Origin: Kordia antarctica | GTDB lineage: Bacteria > Bacteroidota > Bacteroidia > Flavobacteriales > Flavobacteriaceae | Assembly: GCF_009901525.1 (NCBI RefSeq) | Contig: NZ_CP019288.1 | Location: forward strand, 3,377,501-3,441,500 | Direction of reading: 5' to 3' | Length of the DNA: 64,000 bases | Shown here: in pieces, positions 18,439-27,561 of the stretch | How positions within the stretch are numbered: the first letter of the stretch is position 1 | How the letters are laid out: each line of letters opens with the position of its first letter | The notes under the pieces: generated by a model | Database searches by the model: none | Told to the model about the DNA's origin: nothing | Seen by the model: only the letters and a program-made list of their open reading frames with translations | Made by a program: the position numbers and the translations under genes

Positions 18439-20669
18439 GTCCTAAAAAAAACACCTTTAAAGATTTTCTAAAAGCATTGCCAAAAAATATATTTTCTGGT
18501 TTTGTGGTAAGTCTTATTGCGCTTCCGCTAGGTTTAGGACTTGCAATGGCAAGTGAAGCGCCACCAATTTCAGGAATTATTGCCGCAGTTGTTGGTGGAT
18601 TTGTCGTGTCGATTTTAGGTGGAAGTTATGTGACTATTACAGGTCCTGGAAATGGATTGGTTGGTGTATTATTAATCGCAATAACTGCGTTAGGAATTAA
18701 TGATGCGTATGGCGCAATTATTTGTTCGGGCGCACTATTGTTGGTCTTAGGATTTTTGCGACTCGGAAAACTTGCCGACTTTTTTCCTTCGTCCGCAATT
18801 CAAGGAATGTTAGCCGCCATTGGATTGATTATTTTGGCAAAATCCATGCATATAATGTTGGGAAATGATGGATTTGAAGGCGTTCCTGTAAGTATTGGTT
18901 CGTTTACATTATTTGAAAAAGGAAGCGTTTTGGCGTTACTCTTTGGTATTCCTAAGACGATTATTGGATTGTTTTCTTATGAAGATGCTGGCTTAACGTA
19001 TGCCGCTTTGGCGGGAATTTTTAGCTTGATTATTATGGTTTTCTATCCGAAAATCAGAAATAAATATTTACAATTAGTGCCAGCACCAATGTGGATTGTA
19101 ATTATCTCTATTGCATTTAGTTACTATTACGAAATGGTATTAAATTTACCAAATCCGATTGCTGCAAGCGCGATGATTCCGGCAATTCCGAGTTTCAATG
19201 AAGTCATCACAGATTTGCCAACAATTAGCTTTTCGAAAGTGGGACAACTAGGTTTTTGGTCAAGTGTGTTTGCTTTGACACTAATTTCAAGTATTGAATC
19301 GTTATTAAGTATCAAAGCCGTTGATAAATTGGATCCTGAAAAGAGACGATCAAACGTAAATAAAGATTTAAAAGCATTAGGTTTAGCAACAATTGGAAGC
19401 GGGTTTTTAGGCGGATTGAATGTTGTAACCGTAATTGCGAGAAGCTCTGTAAATGTAAATAATGGCGGAAGTAATCGATCGGCAAACTTCTTTCATGCAT
19501 TCTTTTTGATTCTGTTTATTTTACTGTTCAGCACACAATTGACGCGAATTCCATTGCCAGCATTAATGGCAATTTTGGTGTATACAGGTTACAAATTAGC
19601 TTCGCCAAAGCTTGTAAATAAGATGTTTTCTATTGGAAAAGAACAACTAATTATCTTTTTTGTAACGTTATTAACAACTTTAAAAGTTGGATTGATTACT
19701 GGAATTGCCGTTGGTGTTTTTACAACATTTATCATTCATATTATCATTAACAAACGTTTTTCAATATTTGTTCGAAACTTGTTGAAACCGAACGTATTAA
19801 TGTTTAAAGAACAAGATACGAGTAATGATTATTTCTTAAGTGTGAAGCATTTTTGTAGCTTCTTAAACTATTATAAATTAAAAAACAAGTTAGACGCCAT
19901 TCCTGAAGATAAAGATGTAATTGTCGATTTTTCTATGTGTGAATTTGTAGATCATACCGTGATGGAAAACCTCAACGATTACCAAGAAATATTTGAAAAA
20001 CGTGGCGGACATTTTGAAGTCATCGGACTCGATATGCACGGAACAGATTCTAAACATCCGTTTGCATTGCGACGTATTTTGCCGATTCCGAACTTACTAT
20101 CAAACTTAACTAGAAGGCAAAAAACGATTGAAGAGTTGGCAGAAGATTACTGCTTGAGTTACGAATCTAACAAAAATAAGAATATTCATTTTTTAGAAGA
20201 TTTTTTATTCTTTCGAACCAAAAAAATAAATCATACCTACAATCAACTATCTGACGAAAGTAGTTCTGTTCGGTTATTTGATTTGGAATTTTCAGAAGGA
20301 GAATTCATTGCAAAAGAGGTCGTTCGTACGACAATGATGTATGTTGAATTGGATCATGAAATTCCTGAATTTACACTTGATCGCGAAGGATTTTTAGAAA
20401 AAGTATATGCTTTCGCGGGATTTCAAGATATTCCTATTGACAATCACACCGATTTCTCCAAACGTTTCTACTTATTGGGCGAAGATGTACAAGCAATTCA
20501 AACATTTTTCAATGATGATTTGGTTCATTTCTTTGAGAGCAATCCGTATTATCATGTAGAATCGAACGGAAAAGCGTTATTGATTTTCGGTAAAGAACGT
20601 TTGGCAAATATCAAGGAAATCAAAGTTATTTTAGATTTTGGAAAGCGTTTGGAAAAGGTGGTTCAGTAA
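18435..20669 (+). CDS. SulP-family anion transporter with STAS domain and long C-terminal extension
   Basis: The 744-residue protein has about twelve transmembrane helices (1-435) with SulP signatures (SGFVVSLIALPLGLGLAMA, YVTITGPGNGLVGVLL, SSIESLLSIKAVDKLD). A STAS domain follows (about 465-560; VIVDFSMCEFVDHTVMENL), then roughly 180 further residues of unknown fold containing FDLEFSEGEFIAKEV. SulP proteins carry sulfate, bicarbonate or other anions, and in marine bacteria bicarbonate/sodium symport is a frequent role; the substrate is not decided by sequence. It is coupled by overlap to the upstream Usp gene. Confidence 0.9.
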   Translation: MSPKKNTFKDFLKALPKNIFSGFVVSLIALPLGLGLAMASEAPPISGIIAAVVGGFVVSILGGSYVTITGPGNGLVGVLLIAITALGINDAYGAIICSGALLLVLGFLRLGKLADFFPSSAIQGMLAAIGLIILAKSMHIMLGNDGFEGVPVSIGSFTLFEKGSVLALLFGIPKTIIGLFSYEDAGLTYAALAGIFSLIIMVFYPKIRNKYLQLVPAPMWIVIISIAFSYYYEMVLNLPNPIAASAMIPAIPSFNEVITDLPTISFSKVGQLGFWSSVFALTLISSIESLLSIKAVDKLDPEKRRSNVNKDLKALGLATIGSGFLGGLNVVTVIARSSVNVNNGGSNRSANFFHAFFLILFILLFSTQLTRIPLPALMAILVYTGYKLASPKLVNKMFSIGKEQLIIFFVTLLTTLKVGLITGIAVGVFTTFIIHIIINKRFSIFVRNLLKPNVLMFKEQDTSNDYFLSVKHFCSFLNYYKLKNKLDAIPEDKDVIVDFSMCEFVDHTVMENLNDYQEIFEKRGGHFEVIGLDMHGTDSKHPFALRRILPIPNLLSNLTRRQKTIEELAEDYCLSYESNKNKNIHFLEDFLFFRTKKINHTYNQLSDESSSVRLFDLEFSEGEFIAKEVVRTTMMYVELDHEIPEFTLDREGFLEKVYAFAGFQDIPIDNHTDFSKRFYLLGEDVQAIQTFFNDDLVHFFESNPYYHVESNGKALLIFGKERLANIKEIKVILDFGKRLEKVVQ

Positions 20670-20733
20670 AAATCTCTTTAAAAAGTCTGCTTTTTAGCTT
20701 TGAGCCAAATCAAAACTTTCATAACAAAAGATA

Positions 20734-21102
20734 ATGGCTAAAATAACCAAAGAAATAATTCTGAAAGCAATTAAACAATCCAATCATACCTTAATAACAA
20801 CTCATAACAAACTTTGTCTTCCAATAATCAATAGAATTTACACAAAAATGGTACATGGAATAAAATTTGATGACATAAAAGTATGTGATGTTTTAATTAT
20901 TGATGGACATCATAGATATGTAAGTTCTTTATTAGCAGAAATAAAATTAGATCAAGCTAAATCATCTAAAACAATTGCAACAACTGAATATGACTGGACT
21001 GATGTTGAGTTTGATACCGAAGACAAAATAAAACGTCTGAATGAACTCGATGCAGAATTCAATAACATTTCGATAGAAGAGTTAATAAAAATGACAACAT
21101 AA
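20734..21102 (+). CDS. ParB/sulfiredoxin-like domain protein, 122 aa
   Basis: The central motif VLIIDGHHRYVSSLLAE (about residues 53-69) matches the DGHHR signature of the ParB N-terminal nuclease/sulfiredoxin fold, in which these residues bind nucleotide (CTP or ATP). The protein is short and lacks the ParB HTH and dimerisation domains. Its C-terminal part is acidic and helical (TEDKIKRLNELDAEFNNIS). The gene lies 20 nt upstream of a HAD-fold gene on the same strand, and the pair sits between a transporter and a hydrolase unrelated to either. A nucleotide-dependent role is inferred; the exact function is unknown. Confidence 0.6.
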   Translation: MAKITKEIILKAIKQSNHTLITTHNKLCLPIINRIYTKMVHGIKFDDIKVCDVLIIDGHHRYVSSLLAEIKLDQAKSSKTIATTEYDWTDVEFDTEDKIKRLNELDAEFNNISIEELIKMTT

Positions 21103-21110
21103 ATCTTTAG

Positions 21111-21118
21111 TATATTTG
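21111..21118 (+). promoter_or_regulatory. -7 promoter element four bases before the HAD gene
   Basis: TATATTTG is a perfect TAnnTTTG. Only four bases separate it from the ATG at 21123, so a transcript starting here would be leaderless or nearly so. Confidence 0.45.
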
Positions 21119-21122
21119 TAAC

Positions 21123-21593
21123 ATGTTAATTTACTTAGACATAGATGGAGTAATGGTTCCTGCTAATTCTTGGAGAAAACCTGAAATATTAGAAGGTGGT
21201 TTCCCTAATTTTAGTTCAAAGGCAATTGATTCACTTAATAGAATAATTTCTATTTCAAGTGCTGACATTATGTTGACTACTTCGCATAAGTTTAAATATT
21301 CACTGCATGAATGGGAAGAAATGTTTGAGCGGAGAAATGTTTGCATAAATAAGATATCTAGACTTCCTGAAAATATTGAGTACTTGAACAGAAAAAAAGA
21401 ACTTTTACGTTGGTTTGAAAATAATGATGTGGACGATGAATTTATTATCATTGATGATGATAAATCTCTAAACGGATTGCCAAACTATTTGAAAAATAAA
21501 TTAATACAAACAAATGCATCAGTTGGTCTGACAGATTTTTTAGCAGATGAAGTTATAGATAAAATTAAGAAATTAGAATATGTAATAGCTTAA
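21123..21593 (+). CDS. HAD-superfamily phosphatase-like protein (RNA-repair-type HAD)
   Basis: The 156-residue protein begins directly with HAD motif I, LDIDGVM (D6, D8). Motif II is likely MLTTSHKFK (about residue 60), and motif IV is the acidic IIIDDDKSL (about residue 115). The short, capless layout resembles the HAD domains associated with Swiss-army-knife RNA-repair proteins (HAD_SAK type), which act as polynucleotide phosphatases; this assignment is from motif memory. The ATG at 21123 must be close to the true start because motif I is at residues 5-9. It is paired with the ParB-like gene upstream. Confidence 0.7.
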   Translation: MLIYLDIDGVMVPANSWRKPEILEGGFPNFSSKAIDSLNRIISISSADIMLTTSHKFKYSLHEWEEMFERRNVCINKISRLPENIEYLNRKKELLRWFENNDVDDEFIIIDDDKSLNGLPNYLKNKLIQTNASVGLTDFLADEVIDKIKKLEYVIA

Positions 21594-21616
21594 CAAAAAG
21601 CATCATAAAAAACAAT

Positions 21617-21649
21617 AGCGACTTTGGTTTTAAATCAAAGTCGCTTTTT
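21617..21649 (+). terminator. Terminator after the HAD gene
   Basis: AGCGACTTTG (21617-21626) pairs with CAAAGTCGCT (21636-21645) around a 9-nt loop, followed by TTTT. It closes the ParB-like/HAD unit. Confidence 0.85.
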
Positions 21650-21821
21650 CATATTCAAAAGCCATCTTTAAACAGAATATTTAGATTTTAAAGAATAAAA
21701 TCAGCTCAAGCGTCTATCTGACATTAAAAATCTACAACGAGTTTTCTTAATAAATCCTTAACAAATACACATTTTCGTTGCGATTTTGTTAATTTGCAAC
21801 ACCAAAAATTCAAAGAATCGT

Positions 21822-22679
21822 ATGAAGCTTTATCCTATTGCAGCTGGAAATTTCAAATTAGATGGTGGCGCTATGTTTGGCGTCGTTCCAAAATCGTTGT
21901 GGCAACGCACAAATCCGGCAGATGCACATAACATGATTGATGTTGCAGCACGCTGTTTGTTAATTGAAGATGGAAATCGATTAATTCTTGTCGATACAGG
22001 CATGGGAAATAAACAAACCGATAAATTTTACGGCTATTACCATCTTTGGGGCGACGATTCTCTTGAAAAATCATTAAAAACATATGGTTTTCATAAAGAT
22101 GATATTACGGACGTTTTTATGACACATTTGCATTTTGATCATTGTGGCGGAAGTATTCAGTTTAATAAAGACAAAACTGGCTACGAACCTGCGTTTAAAA
22201 ATGCACGTTTCTGGAGCAATGAAAATCACTGGCAATGGGCAACTATTCCAAACCGACGCGAAAAAGCTTCTTTCCTAACGGAAAATATTATTCCAATGCA
22301 GGAAAGTGGTCAACTCAACTTTATTGCGCAACCAGAACTTGATATTGTAACAAAATCTGCGCTTGGTTTTGATGTGTTTTTCGCAAATGGACATACAGAA
22401 AAACAAATGATTCCAATGATTCATTACAACGGAAAAACCATTTGTTTTATGGCAGATTTGTTACCAACCGTCGGACATTTGCCAATTCCATTTGTCATGG
22501 GTTACGACACACGACCTTTATTAAGCTTAGATGAAAAAGAAAAATTTCTAAAAATGGCGGCAGATCATAACTATTATTTATTTTTAGAACACGATGCACA
22601 TCACGAAATTATCACCGTAAAACACACAGAAAAAGGAGTACGGCTCAACGAAGTATTTACTTGTAAAGACATATTTTAA
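21822..22679 (+). CDS. Metallo-beta-lactamase-fold hydrolase
   Basis: The start at 21822 (MKLYPIAAGNFKLDGGAMFG) is preferred over an upstream frame start at 21786. The 285-residue protein carries the zinc-binding signature THLHFDHCGG (HxHxDH, about residues 105-114) after VDTGMGNKQ. Further metal ligands are the His in FANGHTEKQ, the Asp in CFMADLLPT, and His residues near FLEHDAHHEI. The fold hydrolyses esters, lactones, phosphodiesters or thioesters; the pattern here resembles quorum-quenching lactonase or related hydrolases, but substrate cannot be assigned. No signal peptide is seen, so it should be cytoplasmic. Confidence 0.85.
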   Translation: MKLYPIAAGNFKLDGGAMFGVVPKSLWQRTNPADAHNMIDVAARCLLIEDGNRLILVDTGMGNKQTDKFYGYYHLWGDDSLEKSLKTYGFHKDDITDVFMTHLHFDHCGGSIQFNKDKTGYEPAFKNARFWSNENHWQWATIPNRREKASFLTENIIPMQESGQLNFIAQPELDIVTKSALGFDVFFANGHTEKQMIPMIHYNGKTICFMADLLPTVGHLPIPFVMGYDTRPLLSLDEKEKFLKMAADHNYYLFLEHDAHHEIITVKHTEKGVRLNEVFTCKDIF

Positions 22680-22702
22680 ACTCACTTTATATAATTAGAA
22701 TA

Positions 22703-24331
22703 ATGAAATTCATAAAACCCTCAATTTTTGTTGCTTCACTACTCCTATTAGTCGGTTGCGGAAGTACAGCTCCTATTTTATCGACTCCAATCGAAAACAT
22801 AGATTTAACGCCTATAAAAGAGCGTACACTTACTGAAAAAGAACTCCAAGTTTGGGGACACAAAGATTTGGTGACAGACACCATTCCTGGAATGAGTGTT
22901 GATAAAGCATACGCAGAAATCATCAAAGGAAAAAAAGGGAAGAAAATAATTGTTGCCGTATTAGATTCTGGAATCGATATCGATCATGAAGATTTAGACG
23001 ACGTAATTTGGACCAATACTAAGGAAATTCCCAACAATGGAAAAGATGATGATAAAAACGGATATGTTGACGACATTCACGGTTGGAATTTTGTAGGTGA
23101 TTCATACAACGAAAACCTTGAGATAACACGTATTGTAAAAAAAGGTACGAGTCATCCTGAATATACGAAAGCGAAAGCTGAACTTGATAAAAAATACGCT
23201 GAAAAAACGGCACTAAAACCACAGATGGAAAGCCTATTACAGCAAGTAAATCAAGTGCATGAAGCATTAACCAAACATTTCAAAAAAAGTAATTATACAA
23301 AAGAAGAGGTAAATACTATAAAAAATCCGAGTGAAGAATTAGCGCAATACATCGGAGCTGCAAAATACTTTTTTAGTATAAATCCAAAAAATAACACGCT
23401 AGAAGAGTTTTCAAAAGAACTTAAAAATTACATTGAAGAAGGTATAACTGATTATTTAAACTATCACCTAAATACAAACTTCAACGGACGAACGCCTGTT
23501 GGCGATAATCCTTATGATATTACCGATACCAATTACGGAAACGGAAATGTAAAACACGTTAAGAAAAGTGAAATGCATGGAACGCACGTTGCTGGAATTA
23601 TCGCTGCCGAACGTAACAATGGAAAAGGTGTAAATGGTGTTGCTAACAATGTAGCCATCATGGCTGTGAGAATGGTTCCAAATGGAGACGAATACGATAA
23701 AGATGTTGCCTTGGCAATCAGATATGCTGTTGACAACGGCGCACAAATTATCAATGCAAGTTTTGGTAAATACTATTCTCCTAATTCAGAATGGGTTCGG
23801 GATGCTATCGCTTACGCGGGAAAAAACAATGTATTAATTGTTAAAGGTTCTGGAAACGAAAACACAGATTTAGACACTATAAATGTATATCCAAACGATC
23901 AGATAAATAACGGTGTTGAAATAGCTGATAATTTTATTTCTGTTGGCGCACTAGATAACAAATACGGTTCGCAAATGATTGCAGATTATTCTAACTACGG
24001 AAAAATAAATGTAGATATTTTTGCACCTGGATCGGATATTTATTCTACATCTCCAGAAAATGAATATGTAGCTATTGATGGAACTTCTATGGCTTCACCT
24101 GGAGTTGCTGGAGTTGCGGCATTAGTTTGGTCACAATATCCAAAATTAACAGCAGCACAAGTGAAACAAATCATTATGCAATCTGGTCTTCCAATCAGCA
24201 GAAATGTTATTATAGATCAATCTAAAGGAGCAATGCAATTTTCAAAGTCATCACGATCAGGAAAAATTGTAAACGCTTATAACGCGCTTATTTTAGCAGA
24301 TAAAGTAAGTAGAGGACAAGTAAAATTATAA
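22703..24331 (+). CDS. Subtilisin-family (S8) serine peptidase lipoprotein
   Basis: The 542-residue protein has a lipoprotein signal (MKFIKPSIFVASLLLLVGC). The catalytic triad is visible: Asp in VAVLDSGIDIDHEDLDD, His in HGTHVAGIIAAE and Ser in DGTSMASPGVAGVAAL. About 180 residues separate the Asp and His motifs, mostly a charged helical insertion. It should be anchored to a membrane and degrade periplasmic or surface proteins. An M1-family peptidase follows 61 nt downstream on the same strand, so the two may form a peptide-degradation unit. Confidence 0.92.
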   Translation: MKFIKPSIFVASLLLLVGCGSTAPILSTPIENIDLTPIKERTLTEKELQVWGHKDLVTDTIPGMSVDKAYAEIIKGKKGKKIIVAVLDSGIDIDHEDLDDVIWTNTKEIPNNGKDDDKNGYVDDIHGWNFVGDSYNENLEITRIVKKGTSHPEYTKAKAELDKKYAEKTALKPQMESLLQQVNQVHEALTKHFKKSNYTKEEVNTIKNPSEELAQYIGAAKYFFSINPKNNTLEEFSKELKNYIEEGITDYLNYHLNTNFNGRTPVGDNPYDITDTNYGNGNVKHVKKSEMHGTHVAGIIAAERNNGKGVNGVANNVAIMAVRMVPNGDEYDKDVALAIRYAVDNGAQIINASFGKYYSPNSEWVRDAIAYAGKNNVLIVKGSGNENTDLDTINVYPNDQINNGVEIADNFISVGALDNKYGSQMIADYSNYGKINVDIFAPGSDIYSTSPENEYVAIDGTSMASPGVAGVAALVWSQYPKLTAAQVKQIIMQSGLPISRNVIIDQSKGAMQFSKSSRSGKIVNAYNALILADKVSRGQVKL

Positions 24332-24392
24332 TTTAAAACAAGAAATTTCTAAATAATTCCATCAGACAATACTATAAATTAAAAACGAATAG

Positions 24393-26231
24393 ATGAAAAT
24401 TTTCAGTAAAATAAGTATCCTACTCTTACTTGCTTTTGTGGCTTGCAAACCACAACAAGAAACTAGTAGTGGAAGTAAAAATATGACTTCGTACAGTACT
24501 TCTTCAACCTATTGGCAACAACACGTTGATTATAAAATGAGCGTTGACATGAACGTCAATAATTACCGATATACAGGCACGCAAAAGCTGGTTTACACTA
24601 ACAATTCGCCTGACGCTTTAGACAAAGTGTATTATCATTTATACTTTAATGCGTTTCAACCAGGAAGTGAAATGGATGTTCGTTCAAGAACTATTTCTGA
24701 TCCAAGTCCAAAAATTGGGAGTAGAATTAGTAAACTTTCTGATGCTGAAATTGGTTATTTAAAAGTGAAATCGCTTATGCAAAACGGACAAAAAGTAACC
24801 TACACTACTGAAGGAACTATTTTGGAAGTTACGCTCGCAAAACCTATTCAACCTGGAAAATCTGCAACGTTTGACATGAATTTTGATGGACAAGTTCCTG
24901 TTCAAATTCGCCGTTCTGGTCGAAATAACAGTGAAGGCGTTGCTTTATCTATGACACAATGGTATCCAAAAATGGCAGAATATGATTTTGAAGGTTGGCA
25001 CACGCCACCATATATTGGAAGAGAGTTTCACGGCGTTTGGGGAGATTTTGATGTAAAAATTACGATTGATAAAAAGTATGTTCTCGGTGGAACTGGATAT
25101 TTACAAAACCCAAATGAAATTGGATACGGTTACGAAACTGGAACTGTAAAAAGACCAGAAGGAAATACACTTATGTGGCATTTTAATGCGCCGAATGTAC
25201 ACGACTTTACTTGGGCAGCCGATCCTGATTATGTACACGATACATATAAAGGCGAAAACGGCGTAACTTTACATTTTCTTTATAAAAATGATCCTTCTAT
25301 AAAAGAAAACTGGAAAAATTTACAGCCCAAAACTGCTGAAATGCTTTCGTATTTCAACAAACACATCGGACAATATCCGTACAAACAATATTCTGTAATT
25401 CAAGGTGGAGACGGCGGAATGGAATATGCAATGTGTACATTAATTACGGGAAAAAGAAAGTTTGGAAGTTTGGTTGGCGTTACATCACATGAATTGGCAC
25501 ATACTTGGTTTCAGTTTTTGTTAGCAACCAACGAATCAAAACATGAATGGATGGACGAAGGATTTACTTCATATATTTCTGATCAATGTATGAATGAAAT
25601 CATGAATATGAATAGAGAAAACCCATATAAAGGTTCGTATGCTGCTTACTTAAGATTGGCAAAATCTGGAGGAGAACAACCATTAACAACGCATGCGGAT
25701 CGGTATGATTATAACAGAGCTTATGGCGCTTCTGCTTACGGAAAAGGAGAAGTTTTCTTGGCACAATTAGAGTATGTGATTGGAAAGGAAAATGTGGAGA
25801 AAACGTTGAAAAAGTATTTTAACGATTTCAAATTTAAGCATCCAACACCAAATGATATCAAGCGAACTGCTGAGAAAGTTTCTGGAATTCATTTAGATTG
25901 GTATTTGACAGATTGGGCGCAAACAACCAATACAATTGATTACGGAGTGAAAGAAATTAAAGGAAATACTATTGTTTTGGAACGTATTGGAAGAATGCCA
26001 ATGCCAATTGATTTGACTGTAAATTATACAGATGGATCAAGTGAAAACTTTTACATTCCATTACGCATGATGCGTGGCGAAAAGCCGACAAAAGCAACTA
26101 AAAAAGCTGATTGGGCTTGGGCATATCCAACGTATTCGTTAAAAGCTAGCAAAACTGTTAAAAGTGTAGAGATTGATCCTTCACAATTGATGGCTGATAT
26201 TAATAGAGGTAATAATGTTGCTAGACAGTAA
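24393..26231 (+). CDS. M1-family zinc metallopeptidase, lipoprotein
   Basis: The 612-residue protein starts with a lipoprotein signal (MKIFSKISILLLLAFVAC). It contains the M1 zinc motif HELAHTWFQ followed 18 residues after the second His by the Glu of WMDEGFTSY, and upstream the substrate-binding element GDGGMEYAM. These residues define gluzincin aminopeptidases, which remove residues from peptide N-termini. The domain order (N-terminal beta domain, catalytic domain, C-terminal beta domain) fits the bacterial M1 group found in Bacteroidota. It follows the S8 lipoprotein closely. Confidence 0.92.
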   Translation: MKIFSKISILLLLAFVACKPQQETSSGSKNMTSYSTSSTYWQQHVDYKMSVDMNVNNYRYTGTQKLVYTNNSPDALDKVYYHLYFNAFQPGSEMDVRSRTISDPSPKIGSRISKLSDAEIGYLKVKSLMQNGQKVTYTTEGTILEVTLAKPIQPGKSATFDMNFDGQVPVQIRRSGRNNSEGVALSMTQWYPKMAEYDFEGWHTPPYIGREFHGVWGDFDVKITIDKKYVLGGTGYLQNPNEIGYGYETGTVKRPEGNTLMWHFNAPNVHDFTWAADPDYVHDTYKGENGVTLHFLYKNDPSIKENWKNLQPKTAEMLSYFNKHIGQYPYKQYSVIQGGDGGMEYAMCTLITGKRKFGSLVGVTSHELAHTWFQFLLATNESKHEWMDEGFTSYISDQCMNEIMNMNRENPYKGSYAAYLRLAKSGGEQPLTTHADRYDYNRAYGASAYGKGEVFLAQLEYVIGKENVEKTLKKYFNDFKFKHPTPNDIKRTAEKVSGIHLDWYLTDWAQTTNTIDYGVKEIKGNTIVLERIGRMPMPIDLTVNYTDGSSENFYIPLRMMRGEKPTKATKKADWAWAYPTYSLKASKTVKSVEIDPSQLMADINRGNNVARQ

Positions 26232-26234
26232 TTA

Positions 26235-26418
26235 TACCAATTATCACTTAAAATGAACCTAATAATTTGTTTCTATTGCGTCCATACTTCGACTAGGCTC
26301 AGTACATGTATTTCAGTATAAAATAAAACCGTAACGATGCTATGCTTTAATTTTCTATTTCATCTGGACACACTATAATTCAAATTATTTTAGGCTCCTT
26401 TCAAATAACAATTGGTAT
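26235..26418. repeat. Inverted-repeat-bounded intergenic element containing a family II copy
   Basis: ATACCAATT at 26235-26243 and AATTGGTAT at 26410-26418 form inverted ends of a 184-bp non-coding segment. Within it, 26320-26392 is about 70 percent similar by eye (opposite strand) to 58905-58979; both share AAGCATAGCAT and TACGGTTTTATTTT. It looks like a small non-autonomous mobile element. Confidence 0.45.
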
Positions 26419-26435
26419 TAGATAAATTTATAACT

Positions 26436-26472
26436 AAAAAGCGCGATAACAAAAGATGTTATCGCGCTTTTT
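26436..26472. terminator. Bidirectional terminator
   Basis: AAAAAGCGCGATAAC (26436-26450) and GTTATCGCGCTTTTT (26458-26472) are a perfect 15-bp stem with a 7-nt loop, with A- and T-runs on each side. It serves the convergent M1-peptidase and S24-repressor genes. Confidence 0.9.
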
Positions 26473-26489
26473 AATTGAGTAATTTTTAA

Positions 26490-27293
26490 TTAGTTTTTTC
26501 GTTGCAATGCATTTTCTAGCAATACAATTTTACTTTCTAAATCGTGCAAACGGTCATACACATCTACAGGTTCTGGCATTTGTTTGGATGCAAACATTGA
26601 TACATACCAAACTTCCATAATTTCTTCTGCATTGATTGTATACGTTGGATAGTTTCCGTCTTTATTGTCCGATTTTAAAATGAGCTTTCCGCGTTCTTCA
26701 ATTCTATTAATGACACGTTTCAGCACAATTCCGTCATTACGACTCACTATAATATATACACGACCATCTTTTACATCGCTTAAATCTTCTACATATTTTC
26801 CAAAAACCAAATCGCCATCAAAAAATGTGCGTACCATTGAATTTCCTTGTACTTCAAAACAACGATACGTTCCGTTAGTCAAATGCGGCATACTAAATGA
26901 AGGCAAGGTTTCTATATAACCTGCGTCTCCGTAACCATCTAAATAACCGGCTCTGGCTTTGATAGGAACATATACAACATTTTCTTCTCCATCTTGATTT
27001 ACGGCAACAACTTGTGGAATTCCAGCATATGTTTGAAATTCTTTTTTATCGGATTTAAACATTTGCGAGCTTTTCCCAAATAAATAATCTGAATTTATTT
27101 CAAATTCATTGATAATACTTGTTAATAAATCGTAGCCTGGTTTTGTTCTTTTCCTTGAACCGTCTGATTGCGGCCTACCATTGGTAATACTATCAATAGT
27201 TGTGCTAGTCACTCCTATTCTTTTAGAAAAAGAATTGTTATTCAAACGAAAATGATCAATGATTTCTTTTATTTTTTCATGAATTCCTTCCAT
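26490..27293 (-). CDS. Phage-type repressor: HTH domain plus autocleaving S24 peptidase
   Basis: The 267-residue protein has an N-terminal XRE-type HTH (about 1-70; SFSKRIGVTSTTIDSITNGR). A linker carries a LexA-type cleavage site, ARAGY (Ala115-Gly116). The S24 catalytic domain has Ser152 in QGNSM and Lys192 in IVLKRV. The C-terminus is a short predicted coiled coil. Repressors of this type self-cleave when stimulated by RecA filaments and thereby release their targets. The gene is divergent from a small gene and the tail-collar gene. Two operator-like direct repeats lie upstream, and the same word recurs at the endolysin promoter. Confidence 0.92.
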   Translation of the reverse strand: MEGIHEKIKEIIDHFRLNNNSFSKRIGVTSTTIDSITNGRPQSDGSRKRTKPGYDLLTSIINEFEINSDYLFGKSSQMFKSDKKEFQTYAGIPQVVAVNQDGEENVVYVPIKARAGYLDGYGDAGYIETLPSFSMPHLTNGTYRCFEVQGNSMVRTFFDGDLVFGKYVEDLSDVKDGRVYIIVSRNDGIVLKRVINRIEERGKLILKSDNKDGNYPTYTINAEEIMEVWYVSMFASKQMPEPVDVYDRLHDLESKIVLLENALQRKN

Positions 27294-27307
27294 ATCTCTC
27301 TCACTAA

Positions 27308-27322
27308 TGTAAACATTTTACA
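27308..27322. promoter_or_regulatory. Inverted repeat at repressor transcript start
   Basis: TGTAAA (27308-27313), spacer CAT, TTTACA (27317-27322). It lies just upstream of the repressor start codon, next to a -7-like TTATTTTG on the minus strand (27321-27328), and could be an extra binding site. Confidence 0.35.
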
Positions 27323-27351
27323 AAATAATTCTGCTTTTTGTTTGAATATAT

Positions 27352-27385
27352 CTGTAATTTGTTTATGTTTGTACTGTAATTTGTT
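27352..27385. promoter_or_regulatory. Tandem operator-like repeats upstream of the S24 repressor
   Basis: CTGTAATTTGTT occurs exactly at 27352-27363 and 27374-27385, 22 bp apart and so on the same face of the helix two turns apart. The pair lies upstream of the likely -33 of the repressor gene. Nearly the same word, TTGTAATATGTTT, is found twice at the endolysin promoter. Confidence 0.6.
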
Positions 27386-27561
27386 GCTAATATAAGAATT
27401 TTTATTGAAAATCAAACATTTGTGAGGATAAATGTCGATTTTATTCTTCATAAATACAAAATAGGAGACAAAATATAGACTGACGGTTACGTATTTAAAG
27501 ACAACTTTTGAGTACGATTTGAACATATAAAACATGCATAACATCATATAATATAATAGCT

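Noticed and set aside
20734-21593. Classic toxin-antitoxin pair
   Set aside because: Order and sizes are compatible, but neither product resembles a known toxin or antitoxin; motifs point to nucleotide-binding and HAD folds.
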